Below, one piece after another: positions 16,821 to 24,279 of a DNA stretch of 39,961 nucleotides (position 1 is the stretch's first letter; each line of letters opens with the position of its first letter). Source of the stretch: Eubacteriaceae bacterium (GTDB lineage: Bacteria > Bacillota > Clostridia > Eubacteriales > Anaerofustaceae). The notes below the pieces were generated by a model. The model was given only the letters and a program-made list of their open reading frames with translations, made no database searches and was not told the DNA's origin. The stretch covers positions 1-39,961 of the forward strand of contig WRIE01000027.1 of assembly GCA_009782875.1 (NCBI GenBank), read 5' to 3'. The position numbers and the translations under genes were made by a program.

Positions 16821-17468
16821 ATGAAATTTATTGATAAGATAATGAGAAAGTTCCCCCGTGTGGGAATCGAGAATTTGATAACCCATGTCATCGCTGGGAC
16901 TGTGGTTGTATATATGGCTGATTTTGCTTTTAACTTGCGGTTGTCCAGCGTTTTATGGCTGGATTTCTCAAAAGTGCTTTCAGGGCAGGTCTGGAGGCTT
17001 TTGACATTTGTTTTGATCCCTGAAGAGAGCAATTTCATTTTTTTTGCTTTGATGCTCTCTTTCCAGTTTTTTATCGGCAAGAACCTGGAATCGTTTTGGG
17101 GAACCAACAAGTTCACCTTCTACTATATATTCAGCATGCTTTGCACGATTCTGGCGTCAGTGATTTTCCCGGGCATGTATAATGGCTATTATATCAACTT
17201 GTCGCTATTTATCGCTTTTGCCGTGTGTTTCCCTGAATTCCAGATCAATTACATGATGTTCATACCATTGAAAGCAAAATACCTTCTTGTTTTGTATTTA
17301 GCTATTGTCGGCATTACCGCGATGAGGGCTTTGGGGTATGGCCAATGGAACTATGTGATGTCGATAATTGCTTCCCTTGCCACTCCTATCCTTTTCTTCT
17401 GGCCTGACTTCAGGGATTTTGTAAAGAGGGAAACAATAAGGGCCAAACACAGAAGAAAGTATAGATAA
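16821..17468 (+). CDS. Rhomboid-like membrane protein, probably catalytically inactive
   Basis: The protein has 215 residues from an ATG with GGAGG seven bases upstream. About six membrane segments and the WR motif region (QVWRLLTFVLIP) recall the rhomboid/derlin fold, and FWGTNKFTFYYIFS fits the loop before segment 4. The position of the catalytic GxSG reads GYYINLSLFIAF, where neither the Gly-x-Ser-Gly context nor a later catalytic His is evident, so it is likely a pseudoprotease. It is separated by nine bases from the patatin-like phospholipase gene and is probably cotranscribed with it. A role in membrane protein or lipid handling is inferred. Confidence 0.75.
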   Translation: MKFIDKIMRKFPRVGIENLITHVIAGTVVVYMADFAFNLRLSSVLWLDFSKVLSGQVWRLLTFVLIPEESNFIFFALMLSFQFFIGKNLESFWGTNKFTFYYIFSMLCTILASVIFPGMYNGYYINLSLFIAFAVCFPEFQINYMMFIPLKAKYLLVLYLAIVGITAMRALGYGQWNYVMSIIASLATPILFFWPDFRDFVKRETIRAKHRRKYR

Positions 17469-17477
17469 GGTTTTGCT

Positions 17478-18356
17478 ATGCTGTTTCAACGCAAAAAAAA
17501 GCTAGGCATCGCATTTAGCGGAGGCGGTGTAAGGGGATATGCCCACCTTGGCGCATGGCAATGCTTAATTGACAACAAAATCCAAATGGCTGACATGGTG
17601 GCAGGCACATCTATCGGCTCCTTTATTGGATCTTGCTACTGCTTGGGCATGGAGCCGGGTCAAGTCTACGAATACGTATGCGGGCCGGGGACAGACGAGT
17701 TTGGGAACTATACTTTTTCTAAAGGGGAATTCTTCGATTCAATAAAGGAAGTATTTTCAAGGCCTTCTAAAGTATTTGCCCTGCAGAAAGACTCATCAAG
17801 CTTGGAAGGGCTGGCATTGGGGCTGTATGGGGACAAGCAGTTTTCAGATATGAGAATACCCTTTGCTGCGATTGCGACTGATCTTGCCTGCGGGCAGGAA
17901 GCGCAGTTGAGGGATGGATCTTTGGCTTTTGCATGCCGTGCTTCTGCCGCCGTGCCCGGTTTTTTCACCCCAGCAGAGAAGGATGGCATGATACTCGTTG
18001 ACGGGTGTTTGACTAACAATCTGCCTGCAGATTTGTTGAAGGCAGAGGGCATGGATGTGGTGCTGGGCATCACATTGGAGTTTGACAGTTTCAAGCCAGC
18101 CCATTCAACAAAACTTACTGATGTGATGGGGGCTAGCTGGCAGGTGGCTTCCCGCCATGCTTATACTAAAAATTACAAATACTGTGATGTTTTGGTTTGC
18201 CCTCCTCTTGAGAAGTATGCAAAGATGAAGTTTTCAATGGACAAGATGAAAATTGAAGAGATTTACGATGCCGGGTATGAGGCAATGGACGCAAAGATAC
18301 ATGAATTAAAGGAGCTGCTGGGCCCGTCAAAGAAGTTATGGTCTTTGAAAAACTAG
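17478..18356 (+). CDS. Patatin-like phospholipase (RssA type)
   Basis: The protein has 292 residues. It has all patatin landmarks: the oxyanion loop SGGGVRGYAH (14-23), the nucleophile elbow GTSIGS with Ser45, and the catalytic Asp in LVDGCLTNNLP (Asp175-Gly176). It has no signal peptide, so it is probably a cytosolic or membrane-associated acyl hydrolase acting on phospholipids. It follows the rhomboid-like gene by nine bases. The physiological substrate of bacterial patatins of this size is mostly unknown. Confidence 0.9.
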   Translation: MLFQRKKKLGIAFSGGGVRGYAHLGAWQCLIDNKIQMADMVAGTSIGSFIGSCYCLGMEPGQVYEYVCGPGTDEFGNYTFSKGEFFDSIKEVFSRPSKVFALQKDSSSLEGLALGLYGDKQFSDMRIPFAAIATDLACGQEAQLRDGSLAFACRASAAVPGFFTPAEKDGMILVDGCLTNNLPADLLKAEGMDVVLGITLEFDSFKPAHSTKLTDVMGASWQVASRHAYTKNYKYCDVLVCPPLEKYAKMKFSMDKMKIEEIYDAGYEAMDAKIHELKELLGPSKKLWSLKN

Positions 18357-18519
18357 CTAAATAGCGTTGTTGGCTTGGCGCTACTAACAGGATTTTTTAA
18401 CAGTATGCGATAAACGCCCGCTAGAAAATTGGCTTTTTTGCCGCTTGCCAATTTCCACAAGGCCATTTCAAACAAACACAAACTGGCGCAAAACACAATA
18501 GGCAAGCTTGATGCCCCCC

Positions 18520-19077
18520 CTAAACCAGGCTAAATGAAAAAACCTGGGTTTTGCCTTGGAAAAAAGCTGTCACTCTTAATTCGCCTGGCCCTTCTTTTTT
18601 GACCACTACCCTGTTGTCCATAACCTTAGCCATTGAGCTGTCGGAGATTGATATGATCAAGTTGTCAGTAAAATGCGCGATTCTCTCCTCCCCTGTGGCT
18701 TTAATGGTATATAAGGCCACTACGGAAAACTCGATTATGCTGTTTTGGGACAAAGACGTATTTTCTGGTATAGTCGCCATGATAGTGAAGCTTGCTTTTG
18801 ATATGTCTTTGCCTTCATGTTTTTCAATTAAGCTTTTCAGCTGGCTGTTGCGGGAGACAATTCCAGATATGTAGTAGGAAGCTATTGCTGCGCCTATGGC
18901 GACGAAGATAGCGAAGACAACAAAACCAGCCCAAGGCAATATACTAAAAGCCTGGGGATTTTGCTGTTTGGCAGCCGGAATCGTGTCAACCCTCGTTTGC
19001 TTTCTTTTAGGTTTCGGTAGCACATCGCGCTTTTCTAATTTGAACAAGTCGTTCGTGAGGGTATAGTGTGTGTGCAT
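18520..19077 (-). CDS. Membrane-anchored protein of unknown function
   Basis: The protein has 185 residues from the ATG at 19077, preceded by AAAGG at eight bases; an in-frame GTG at 19086 overlaps that site and is unlikely. The basic N-terminus of about 45 residues (KLEKRDVLPKPKRKQTR) is cytoplasmic, a single membrane segment lies at about 46-72 (LPWAGFVVFAIFVAIGAAIASYY), and the outer part of about 110 residues ends FFQGKTQVFSFSLV with a beta-rich look (Ig-like or bacterial surface domain). No family is recognised. It is convergent with the patatin gene. The spacer 18357-18519 holds an AAATTGGC/GCCAATTT repeat at 18426-18454. Confidence 0.7.
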   Translation of the reverse strand: MHTHYTLTNDLFKLEKRDVLPKPKRKQTRVDTIPAAKQQNPQAFSILPWAGFVVFAIFVAIGAAIASYYISGIVSRNSQLKSLIEKHEGKDISKASFTIMATIPENTSLSQNSIIEFSVVALYTIKATGEERIAHFTDNLIISISDSSMAKVMDNRVVVKKEGPGELRVTAFFQGKTQVFSFSLV

Positions 19078-19228
19078 TTGAGACACCTTTATTGGTTTTT
19101 TGTTAGAAATTCGTTAACCTCGTCTAATTTTAGCACATTTCGCAATAAAGTGGAACGTTGGATGTAATCATTTACATCGCATTGGCGGGCTTCTGCAGGC
19201 TGCTATTAGTCAAATCAAGCAATTTTAC

Positions 19229-19257
19229 TTGACACCGCTGTGGATGTATGATAACAT
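19229..19257 (+). promoter_or_regulatory. Predicted promoter of the ylxM-ffh-rpsP-khpA operon
   Basis: TTGACA (19229-19234, perfect) and TAACAT (19252-19257) are 17 bases apart, 22 bases upstream of the ylxM start. Confidence 0.7.
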
Positions 19258-19278
19258 ACTAAAGCTAGAGGGTGTGTT

Positions 19279-19614
19279 ATGGATGATATGGATGAGCGGA
19301 TCATGGATTCTATGCTGTTGGATTTGTACGGCAGCTTGCTTACAGACAAGCAGCGGGAAGCGCTTGATATGCACTTGAACGAAGATATAACAATATCCGA
19401 GCTGGCTGACGAGTCCTATACCAGCAGGCAAGCTGTTTCTGACCTCATCAAGAGAACCAAGAAATTGCTTCGGTCATACGAAGAGAAGATGGGGCTTTTA
19501 AAAAAGAGGATGGTTCTCGAGGAGAGGATAGAGGCAGTTATCGTTATTGTGAAAGAGTTGCCTGGCAGCGGGGACGCAGTGGCTTGCTTGGAGGAAGCCA
19601 AGGAGGCTTTGTGA
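19279..19614 (+). CDS. ylxM: YlxM/p13-family DNA-binding protein
   Basis: The protein has 111 residues, the usual length of the UPF0122 family. Residues 14-65 form a sigma-70 region 4-like helix-turn-helix: YGSLLTDKQREALDMHLNED, then ISELADESYTSRQAVSDLIKRTKKLL. The C-terminus is a coiled helix. In Gram-positives ylxM lies directly upstream of ffh, as here (three bases between stop and the next start), and the protein is thought to modulate the signal recognition particle pathway. In streptococci YlxM stimulates Ffh GTPase with scRNA. Confidence 0.93.
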   Translation: MDDMDERIMDSMLLDLYGSLLTDKQREALDMHLNEDITISELADESYTSRQAVSDLIKRTKKLLRSYEEKMGLLKKRMVLEERIEAVIVIVKELPGSGDAVACLEEAKEAL

Positions 19615-19617
19615 GAT

Positions 19618-20949
19618 ATGTTTGACTCTCTATCCGAAAAAGTCCAAGGCGCTTTTAAAAAATTAAGAGGCAAAGGAAAACTTACGGAAAAAGATATTGA
19701 CGAGGCTCTTAAGGAGATTCGCATGGCGCTTCTTGAGGCTGATGTCAACTTCAAAGTTGTCAAGGTTTTCCTAAGCGATATCAGGGAAAAATGCTTGGGC
19801 GAAGAGGTATTCTCGTCCCTTACTCCAGGGCAAACCGTTATTAAAATCGTGCACGGGGCAATGTCCGACTTGCTTGGGACCACTGCAAAAGACCTTAAAT
19901 TGGGTGGAAATCCTTCTGTCATTATGCTTGCAGGTGTGCAAGGGTCTGGAAAGACCACCAGCGCAGCGAAACTTGCCCTTTACCTGAAAAGGAAAAACAA
20001 GCTGGTTGTGTTGGCTGCTTGCGACACCCAAAGGGCGGCAGCCGCAAAGCAGCTAGAAATTCTTTCCAAAGAGATAGGCATCGACTTTTTTACAGCAGAG
20101 GGCAAGTCTCCAGAGCAAATCGCCACAGACGCCCTTGGTTATTCAAGGCTGAAAGGCGCTGATGTGTTGATAGTAGACACAGCCGGCAGGCAGCATGTGG
20201 ATGACGATTTGATGGATGAGATCTCACGGATCAATGACGCTGCAAAACCCTCAGAGAGGCTGTTTGTCGTTGATTGCATGATGGGGCAGCAAGCAGTGGA
20301 CGCAGCCAAGTCCTTCAACGACAGGCTGGAGCTCACTGGGTTTATACTGTCCAAGGCAGACAGTGATTCCAGGGGAGGCGCAGCTTTGTCAGTGACCCAC
20401 GCCACAGGCAAACCTATCAAGTTCACCGGAAGCGGCGAAAAGGTTTCTGACTTTGAGCAATTCCACCCTGACCGTGTCGCATCCAGGATTTTAGGCATGG
20501 GCGATGTGATGAGTTTGATTGACAAGGCCCAAGCTGTCTACGATGAGGAAGCTGCCGAGAAAATGGCCAAAAAGATGGTTGAAGGGTCATTTACCTTGGA
20601 GGATTATCTGGACCAAATTGAGCAGATATCCAACATGGGCGGAATTGGCGAGCTGTTGAAGAGCTTTCCTGCCAACGCCAAACTAGGCGAAGACGACTTT
20701 GAGTCAGGAACCCAAGAATTGGCCCGGACAAAAGCGATCATCCAATCAATGACTGTCAAAGAGCGAAACAACCCAGCCATTATCAACGCTTCAAGAAAGA
20801 GGCGCATTGCCGCAGGCAGCGGGACAATGGTTTCGGATGTGAACAGGCTGCTCAAAGGGTTTGAGCAGAGCAAGAAGCTAATCAAGGCTATGAGTTCCGG
20901 CAGGCGCGGGGGCATTGCCCCCGGCAGGATGAACCTGCCGTTTATGTAG
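19618..20949 (+). CDS. ffh: Signal recognition particle protein Ffh
   Basis: The protein has 443 residues, the normal length. It contains the N domain (1-90), the G domain with P-loop GVQGSGKTT (106-114), DTQRAAAAKQL (136-146), DTAGR (187-191) and DSRGGAALS, and the Met-rich M domain ending GGIAPGRMNLPFM. The G4 motif reads SKAD instead of the usual TKLD, a small deviation. It binds SRP RNA and signal sequences of membrane proteins and docks with FtsY. It is the second gene of the ylxM-ffh-rpsP-khpA unit. Confidence 0.98.
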   Translation: MFDSLSEKVQGAFKKLRGKGKLTEKDIDEALKEIRMALLEADVNFKVVKVFLSDIREKCLGEEVFSSLTPGQTVIKIVHGAMSDLLGTTAKDLKLGGNPSVIMLAGVQGSGKTTSAAKLALYLKRKNKLVVLAACDTQRAAAAKQLEILSKEIGIDFFTAEGKSPEQIATDALGYSRLKGADVLIVDTAGRQHVDDDLMDEISRINDAAKPSERLFVVDCMMGQQAVDAAKSFNDRLELTGFILSKADSDSRGGAALSVTHATGKPIKFTGSGEKVSDFEQFHPDRVASRILGMGDVMSLIDKAQAVYDEEAAEKMAKKMVEGSFTLEDYLDQIEQISNMGGIGELLKSFPANAKLGEDDFESGTQELARTKAIIQSMTVKERNNPAIINASRKRRIAAGSGTMVSDVNRLLKGFEQSKKLIKAMSSGRRGGIAPGRMNLPFM

Positions 20950-20976
20950 CATAAATATGGGCATAAGGAGGAGACA

Positions 20977-21216
20977 ATGGCGGTTAAGATACGCTTGAAG
21001 AGGATGGGGGCAAAAAAAGCTCCGTTTTACAGGATTGTTGTGGCTGACGCCAGAACAAAAAGAGATGGAAAGGCTATCGAAGAGATAGGGTTTTACAAAC
21101 CCGTTGGCGAGAAACAGCTTGAGATAAACGAAGAAAAAGCAAAAAAATGGCTCGCAGTCGGAGCCCAGCCAACAGATACAGTCAGATTTTTGCTAAAATC
21201 AAAAGGCTTGTTATAA
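20977..21216 (+). CDS. rpsP: 30S ribosomal protein S16
   Basis: The protein has 79 residues and a classical S16 start, [20 protein letters not shown], followed by [20 protein letters not shown] and NPV-like [19 protein letters not shown] lies seven bases before the ATG. It assembles early in the small ribosomal subunit. Position between ffh and khpA is conserved in Bacillota. Confidence 0.98.
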   Translation: MAVKIRLKRMGAKKAPFYRIVVADARTKRDGKAIEEIGFYKPVGEKQLEINEEKAKKWLAVGAQPTDTVRFLLKSKGLL

Positions 21217-21241
21217 GCCGGAATGTTGGGTGAGGTTACTC

Positions 21242-21469
21242 TTGAAGAATCTTGTTGAGATTATCGCAAAGGCTCTCGTTGAACACCCTGGCGAGGTTGA
21301 GGTAAAGGAGTCCAGAAAAGGAAACACAGTTCTCATCAAACTTCATGTGGCACCTTCAGACATGGGGAAGGTTATCGGAAAACAGGGGAAGATCGCAAAA
21401 GCTATCAGGGTTGTTTTAAAGGCGTATGCGACTAAAGAGGACGTTTTCGTGGAACTGGATATCGAATAG
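21242..21469 (+). CDS. khpA: KH-domain RNA-binding protein KhpA
   Basis: The protein has 75 residues from a TTG at 21242, chosen because GGTGAGG precedes it by six bases and the product then begins MKNLVEIIAKALVEHPGEV, as in the family. A longer frame from GTG (21230) would start inside that ribosome binding site. The KH signature is VAPSDMGKVIGKQGKIAKAIR (GxxG = GKQG). KhpA pairs with KhpB (Jag/EloR) in RNA binding and cell division control. In many Bacillota rimM, trmD and rplS follow; here a terminator follows instead. Confidence 0.93.
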   Translation: MKNLVEIIAKALVEHPGEVEVKESRKGNTVLIKLHVAPSDMGKVIGKQGKIAKAIRVVLKAYATKEDVFVELDIE

Positions 21470-21483
21470 TCGGGATTTGAGCA

Positions 21484-21513
21484 AGCCCAAGGCGATGGCG
21501 CCTTGGGCTTTTT
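21484..21513 (+). terminator. Strong intrinsic terminator after khpA
   Basis: A perfect 11-bp stem, AGCCCAAGGCG (21484-21494) and CGCCTTGGGCT (21499-21509), has a four-base loop ATGG and is followed by TTTT. It closes the ylxM-ffh-rpsP-khpA operon. Confidence 0.92.
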
Positions 21514-21594
21514 GGGTGGAGTACATGAACCGCCGACCGGCTTGTCCGCCAGCGCAATGCTAAACCCCTCTTGAAAGGCTGCCAACTGGTTGCA

Positions 21595-22011
21595 TTATCT
21601 GTGCTTTCGTTTTAGGTTGATAGTCTGGGTTTCGCCGCCATTGGGCACCGAGTAGCTCAATTGCCCTTTTTTGTAACTGAAGAGCTTTGTGTTGCTGTCT
21701 AAAGATAGTATTGAAGCTTCAGTTTTTTGCTTGTTGTTGATTGATACCCATGAGTGCTCCCTTGCCTTTGCGGGAGGTTTCTCATAGGTTCCAGACCATA
21801 CCAAGAACCTGGAATTGTTTAGCTCATCTACCCAGTAAACCTCAATTGAGCCATTGCTGATTTGGGCTTCTTGGTATGTGTTTTCGGAAGGGGAATTGGT
21901 TTGCACCCAGATGCCATTTAAATCATTAGCGCCTGGACTCAACTTGGCACAAAAAACAACTATCCCCGACAAAACTGCCAAGCTTGATAAAAATGCGGCA
22001 AATCTACGCAT
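21595..22011 (-). CDS. Secreted protein of unknown function
   Basis: The protein has 138 residues from an ATG with GAGGA seven bases upstream. Residues 5-25 are a signal peptide or anchor (FAAFLSSLAVLSGIVVFCAKL). The rest reads as a small beta-barrel: LNGIWVQTNSPSENTY, then IEVYWVDELNNSRFLVWSGTY. It resembles lipocalin-like proteins encoded in Gram-positive genomes and phages, but no function can be given. The 22022-22141 frame ends seven bases before its ribosome binding site begins to be used (TGA overlaps TGAGGA), so the two may be translationally coupled. Confidence 0.7.
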   Translation of the reverse strand: MRRFAAFLSSLAVLSGIVVFCAKLSPGANDLNGIWVQTNSPSENTYQEAQISNGSIEVYWVDELNNSRFLVWSGTYEKPPAKAREHSWVSINNKQKTEASILSLDSNTKLFSYKKGQLSYSVPNGGETQTINLKRKHR

Positions 22012-22021
22012 GTGCGGTTCC

Positions 22022-22141
22022 TCACTGCCTTGAGTTTTCTCTATTCTGGCTATTTATATACATGAGATATGCATGGCTGCCGTGTCTCCAAGGCAAGAAC
22101 GGGCAGTCAGGGTCCATCGTTATTGGCTTGTTATTTTGCAT
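22022..22141 (-). CDS. Small ORF of 39 residues upstream of the secreted protein
   Basis: ATG at 22141 is preceded by GGAAGGAATT, and the frame ends in a TGA that is part of the ribosome binding site (TGAGGA) of the next gene. The product contains ITMDPDCPFLPWRHGSHAYL and is neither hydrophobic nor signal-like. A real small protein or a leader peptide are both possible. The evidence is the ribosome binding site and the coupling, not homology. Confidence 0.4.
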   Translation of the reverse strand: MQNNKPITMDPDCPFLPWRHGSHAYLMYINSQNRENSRQ

Positions 22142-22287
22142 AATTCCTTCCAATTGAAGCAGATGCAAAACGGGCCAGCCAATCAAGGCTGCCGAAATGC
22201 CGGTATGGCACCAAATTACCATAAAAAATCTTAAGCAAAATGAGAGGGCTGCATGGCAATGTTTCTTCCAATCCGCAAGTTGATTCT

Positions 22288-22316
22288 TGCAAGGGGCGCA
22301 TCAATTTTGTACAATT
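22288..22316 (+). promoter_or_regulatory. Predicted promoter of the glycosylase-like gene
   Basis: TTGCAA (22288-22293) and TACAAT (22311-22316) are 17 bases apart. GGAGGGG at 22341-22347 then precedes the ATG at 22352. Confidence 0.55.
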
Positions 22317-22351
22317 AGCCCACAAGGATAATTACCCAATGGAGGGGATTT

Positions 22352-23176
22352 ATGATAGAGCTACCGGAGGCGAGGACCCTTGCCAGGCAGTTGGGCGAAG
22401 TTTTGCATGGAAAAAGTGTTGTTGATGTCAGTGGGGCATTTGAAGGAAAGTTTTCCTTTTATAGCGGCGATCTTGAATTTTACAAGGACAAGCTTGTTGG
22501 AGGGGCTTTTAGCGAGCCAGAGAAGCGCAACTTCTATGTGGAGTTGCCAATCGGAAACCAGTTGCTGTTGTTCAGGGATGGGGTGAACATCCGCTACTTC
22601 GAGCCTGGCGCCAAACTGCCAAAGGCGAGCAAACTCAGTTTGCATTTTGATGACGGGTCAACCATCGTATGCACAGTGTCAATGTATGGGTTTTTGGGGC
22701 TGCAGGAAGCGGGGAAGGAAATCGAAAATGAGTATTATGGGCTTGAGGTTTCGGGGATTGGAGCTTTGGATGAAAAGTTCACCCTTGGGCATTTGGCAGG
22801 GCTTGCTGAAGCGCCGGGCTCGCCAAAGCTTTCAATGAAAGCTTTTTTGGCGACAGGGCAACGGATTTTGGGGATTGGCAACGGGGTGTTGCAAGATATC
22901 CTGTTCAATGCCGGCATACGCCCAAGACGGAAAGTTTCCGAGCTGGGGGACGGGCAGCTGCCTGTGCTTTACAACTCGATCATTTCGACTTTGGAAGAAA
23001 TGGCCAGGTTGGGCGGGCGTGACACTGAGAAAGATTTGCATGGCAATTACGGGGGATATGCGACCATTATGAGCTCAAAGGGGTATAAAAATGGGTGCCC
23101 CAAATGTGGCGGAGGCATCACTAAGGAAGCTTACATGGGAGGCAGCGTATATTATTGCCCTGTATGCCAAGAGTAG
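22352..23176 (+). CDS. Fpg/Nei-family DNA glycosylase-like protein lacking Pro2
   Basis: The protein has 274 residues. It begins MIELPEARTLARQL, whereas active Fpg/Nei enzymes begin MPELPEV/MPEGPE with Pro2 as the nucleophile; here residue 2 is Ile. This is a known subgroup in Bacillota, often annotated as endonuclease VIII. The middle has KAFLATGQRILGIGNGVLQDILFNAGI, the helix-two-turn-helix with GIGNGVLQ. The C-terminus has a zinc finger with Cys249, Cys252, Cys269 and Cys272 (CPKCGG...CPVC). DNA binding is likely; base excision activity is uncertain without Pro2. The next gene encodes a 2H phosphoesterase, suggesting a nucleic-acid repair or processing context. Confidence 0.9.
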   Translation: MIELPEARTLARQLGEVLHGKSVVDVSGAFEGKFSFYSGDLEFYKDKLVGGAFSEPEKRNFYVELPIGNQLLLFRDGVNIRYFEPGAKLPKASKLSLHFDDGSTIVCTVSMYGFLGLQEAGKEIENEYYGLEVSGIGALDEKFTLGHLAGLAEAPGSPKLSMKAFLATGQRILGIGNGVLQDILFNAGIRPRRKVSELGDGQLPVLYNSIISTLEEMARLGGRDTEKDLHGNYGGYATIMSSKGYKNGCPKCGGGITKEAYMGGSVYYCPVCQE

Positions 23177-23346
23177 CACGCCATTGGCAGCTATCGAAGA
23201 GAACTAAACCGCAAAAAGGCAGACTTTTTGCATTCATATCCGAAAGCGGGGAAATGGCGCATAAGCCTATCAAACAAGCGCTTGAAGCCATCTTCCTGAA
23301 AAGCGGCCTTAAGAAAGCCAGGAGCTATAATCACAGGTGGAGCTCT

Positions 23347-23853
23347 ATGGAAGACAAAGCGCTTTATATATTAGCAAAATTCGACGGCGCAACACAAGAC
23401 ATTTTTACAGGATACTACAACATGCTTTCACAAAATGGATTGATTGGCAGCCAGACAAAAGGCATCCCCTATCATTTTACGTTAGGAAGCAGAAGTGTCG
23501 ATTGCGAACTCCAAACGATTATCGACTTTGAAAAAATATGCTCTAACACATCATCTTTTAAGATAAGCCTTGCTTATTTAGGCTTATTCGGCTTAAATGT
23601 GCTGTTTATCAGCCCAAACATGAATTTCGAACTGCTTGGGCTCCAAAGCAGCTTCTTTCCAGACAGTGGCTACGGTTGCCACTCTTGGGCGCCACATGCT
23701 ACCCTCCTGATAGACGAGCCGGAAATAATCCAAAAGGCGGTCCCAATTGTTGCAGAAAACTTCACGCCTTTTAAAGGGGAGATTGAAAGTGTTGCATTAT
23801 ATGAGTTTTTCCCAATGAGGCTCATTTGCGATTTTAGCCTGAATCGAGCTTGA
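23347..23853 (+). CDS. 2H phosphoesterase (2'-5' RNA ligase-like)
   Basis: The protein has 168 residues from the ATG at 23347 with GGTGGAG upstream. The frame is open further upstream to 23155, but that part overlaps the previous gene and lacks a family match. Two HxT motifs, HFT (43-45) and HAT (117-119), are spaced as in the 2H/LigT superfamily. The first follows IPYHFTLG, and the N-terminus EDKALYILAKFD fits the family. Members hydrolyse or ligate 2',3'-cyclic or 2'-5' RNA ends; the substrate here is unknown. Confidence 0.85.
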   Translation: MEDKALYILAKFDGATQDIFTGYYNMLSQNGLIGSQTKGIPYHFTLGSRSVDCELQTIIDFEKICSNTSSFKISLAYLGLFGLNVLFISPNMNFELLGLQSSFFPDSGYGCHSWAPHATLLIDEPEIIQKAVPIVAENFTPFKGEIESVALYEFFPMRLICDFSLNRA

Positions 23854-23910
23854 CAAGCCTCATTGCAATAATCCAAGTGTATAGATTAATTTAGAGGATG
23901 GTATTTATCA

Positions 23911-24279
23911 ATGGACCGTAAAGAAATCGAGACAGTTATCCAGAGCTTTTTCGACGCGGACTATGAGAGGGATGCAGACAAAATGGAGGCTGTGTTCCAC
24001 GAAGGCTCGGAATTCTTCGAGCTTGGCAAGGACGGTGTGCTTGTGAAAAGGAGCGGCAAAGAATTCGCTGGAGGCATGCGGAGATTTGCTGGCATCCAAG
24101 CGGATTATCCCAGAGCAGAGGAGATTTTATCCATCGAATTCACAGGGGAGAATACTGCAGTTGCCCGGACAAGAATGCGCGTTAGAAACACGCTGTTCAC
24201 AGACATTTTGTGCCTAATGCGCCTGGACGGCAAGTGGGGCATCATCGCCAAGATCGCCTCCGGAGTGCCGATAGGGTGA
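23911..24279 (+). CDS. NTF2-like protein (putative lumazine-binding family)
   Basis: The protein has 122 residues and starts MDRKEIETVIQSFFDADYERDADKMEAVFHEGSEFF, the helical entry of the NTF2/SnoaL fold in PF12893. Strands AVARTRMRV and FTDILCLMRLDGKWGIIAKI complete the cone. The family name refers to one structural member; the ligand is unknown. GAGGATGG lies upstream of the ATG. Confidence 0.85.
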   Translation: MDRKEIETVIQSFFDADYERDADKMEAVFHEGSEFFELGKDGVLVKRSGKEFAGGMRRFAGIQADYPRAEEILSIEFTGENTAVARTRMRVRNTLFTDILCLMRLDGKWGIIAKIASGVPIG

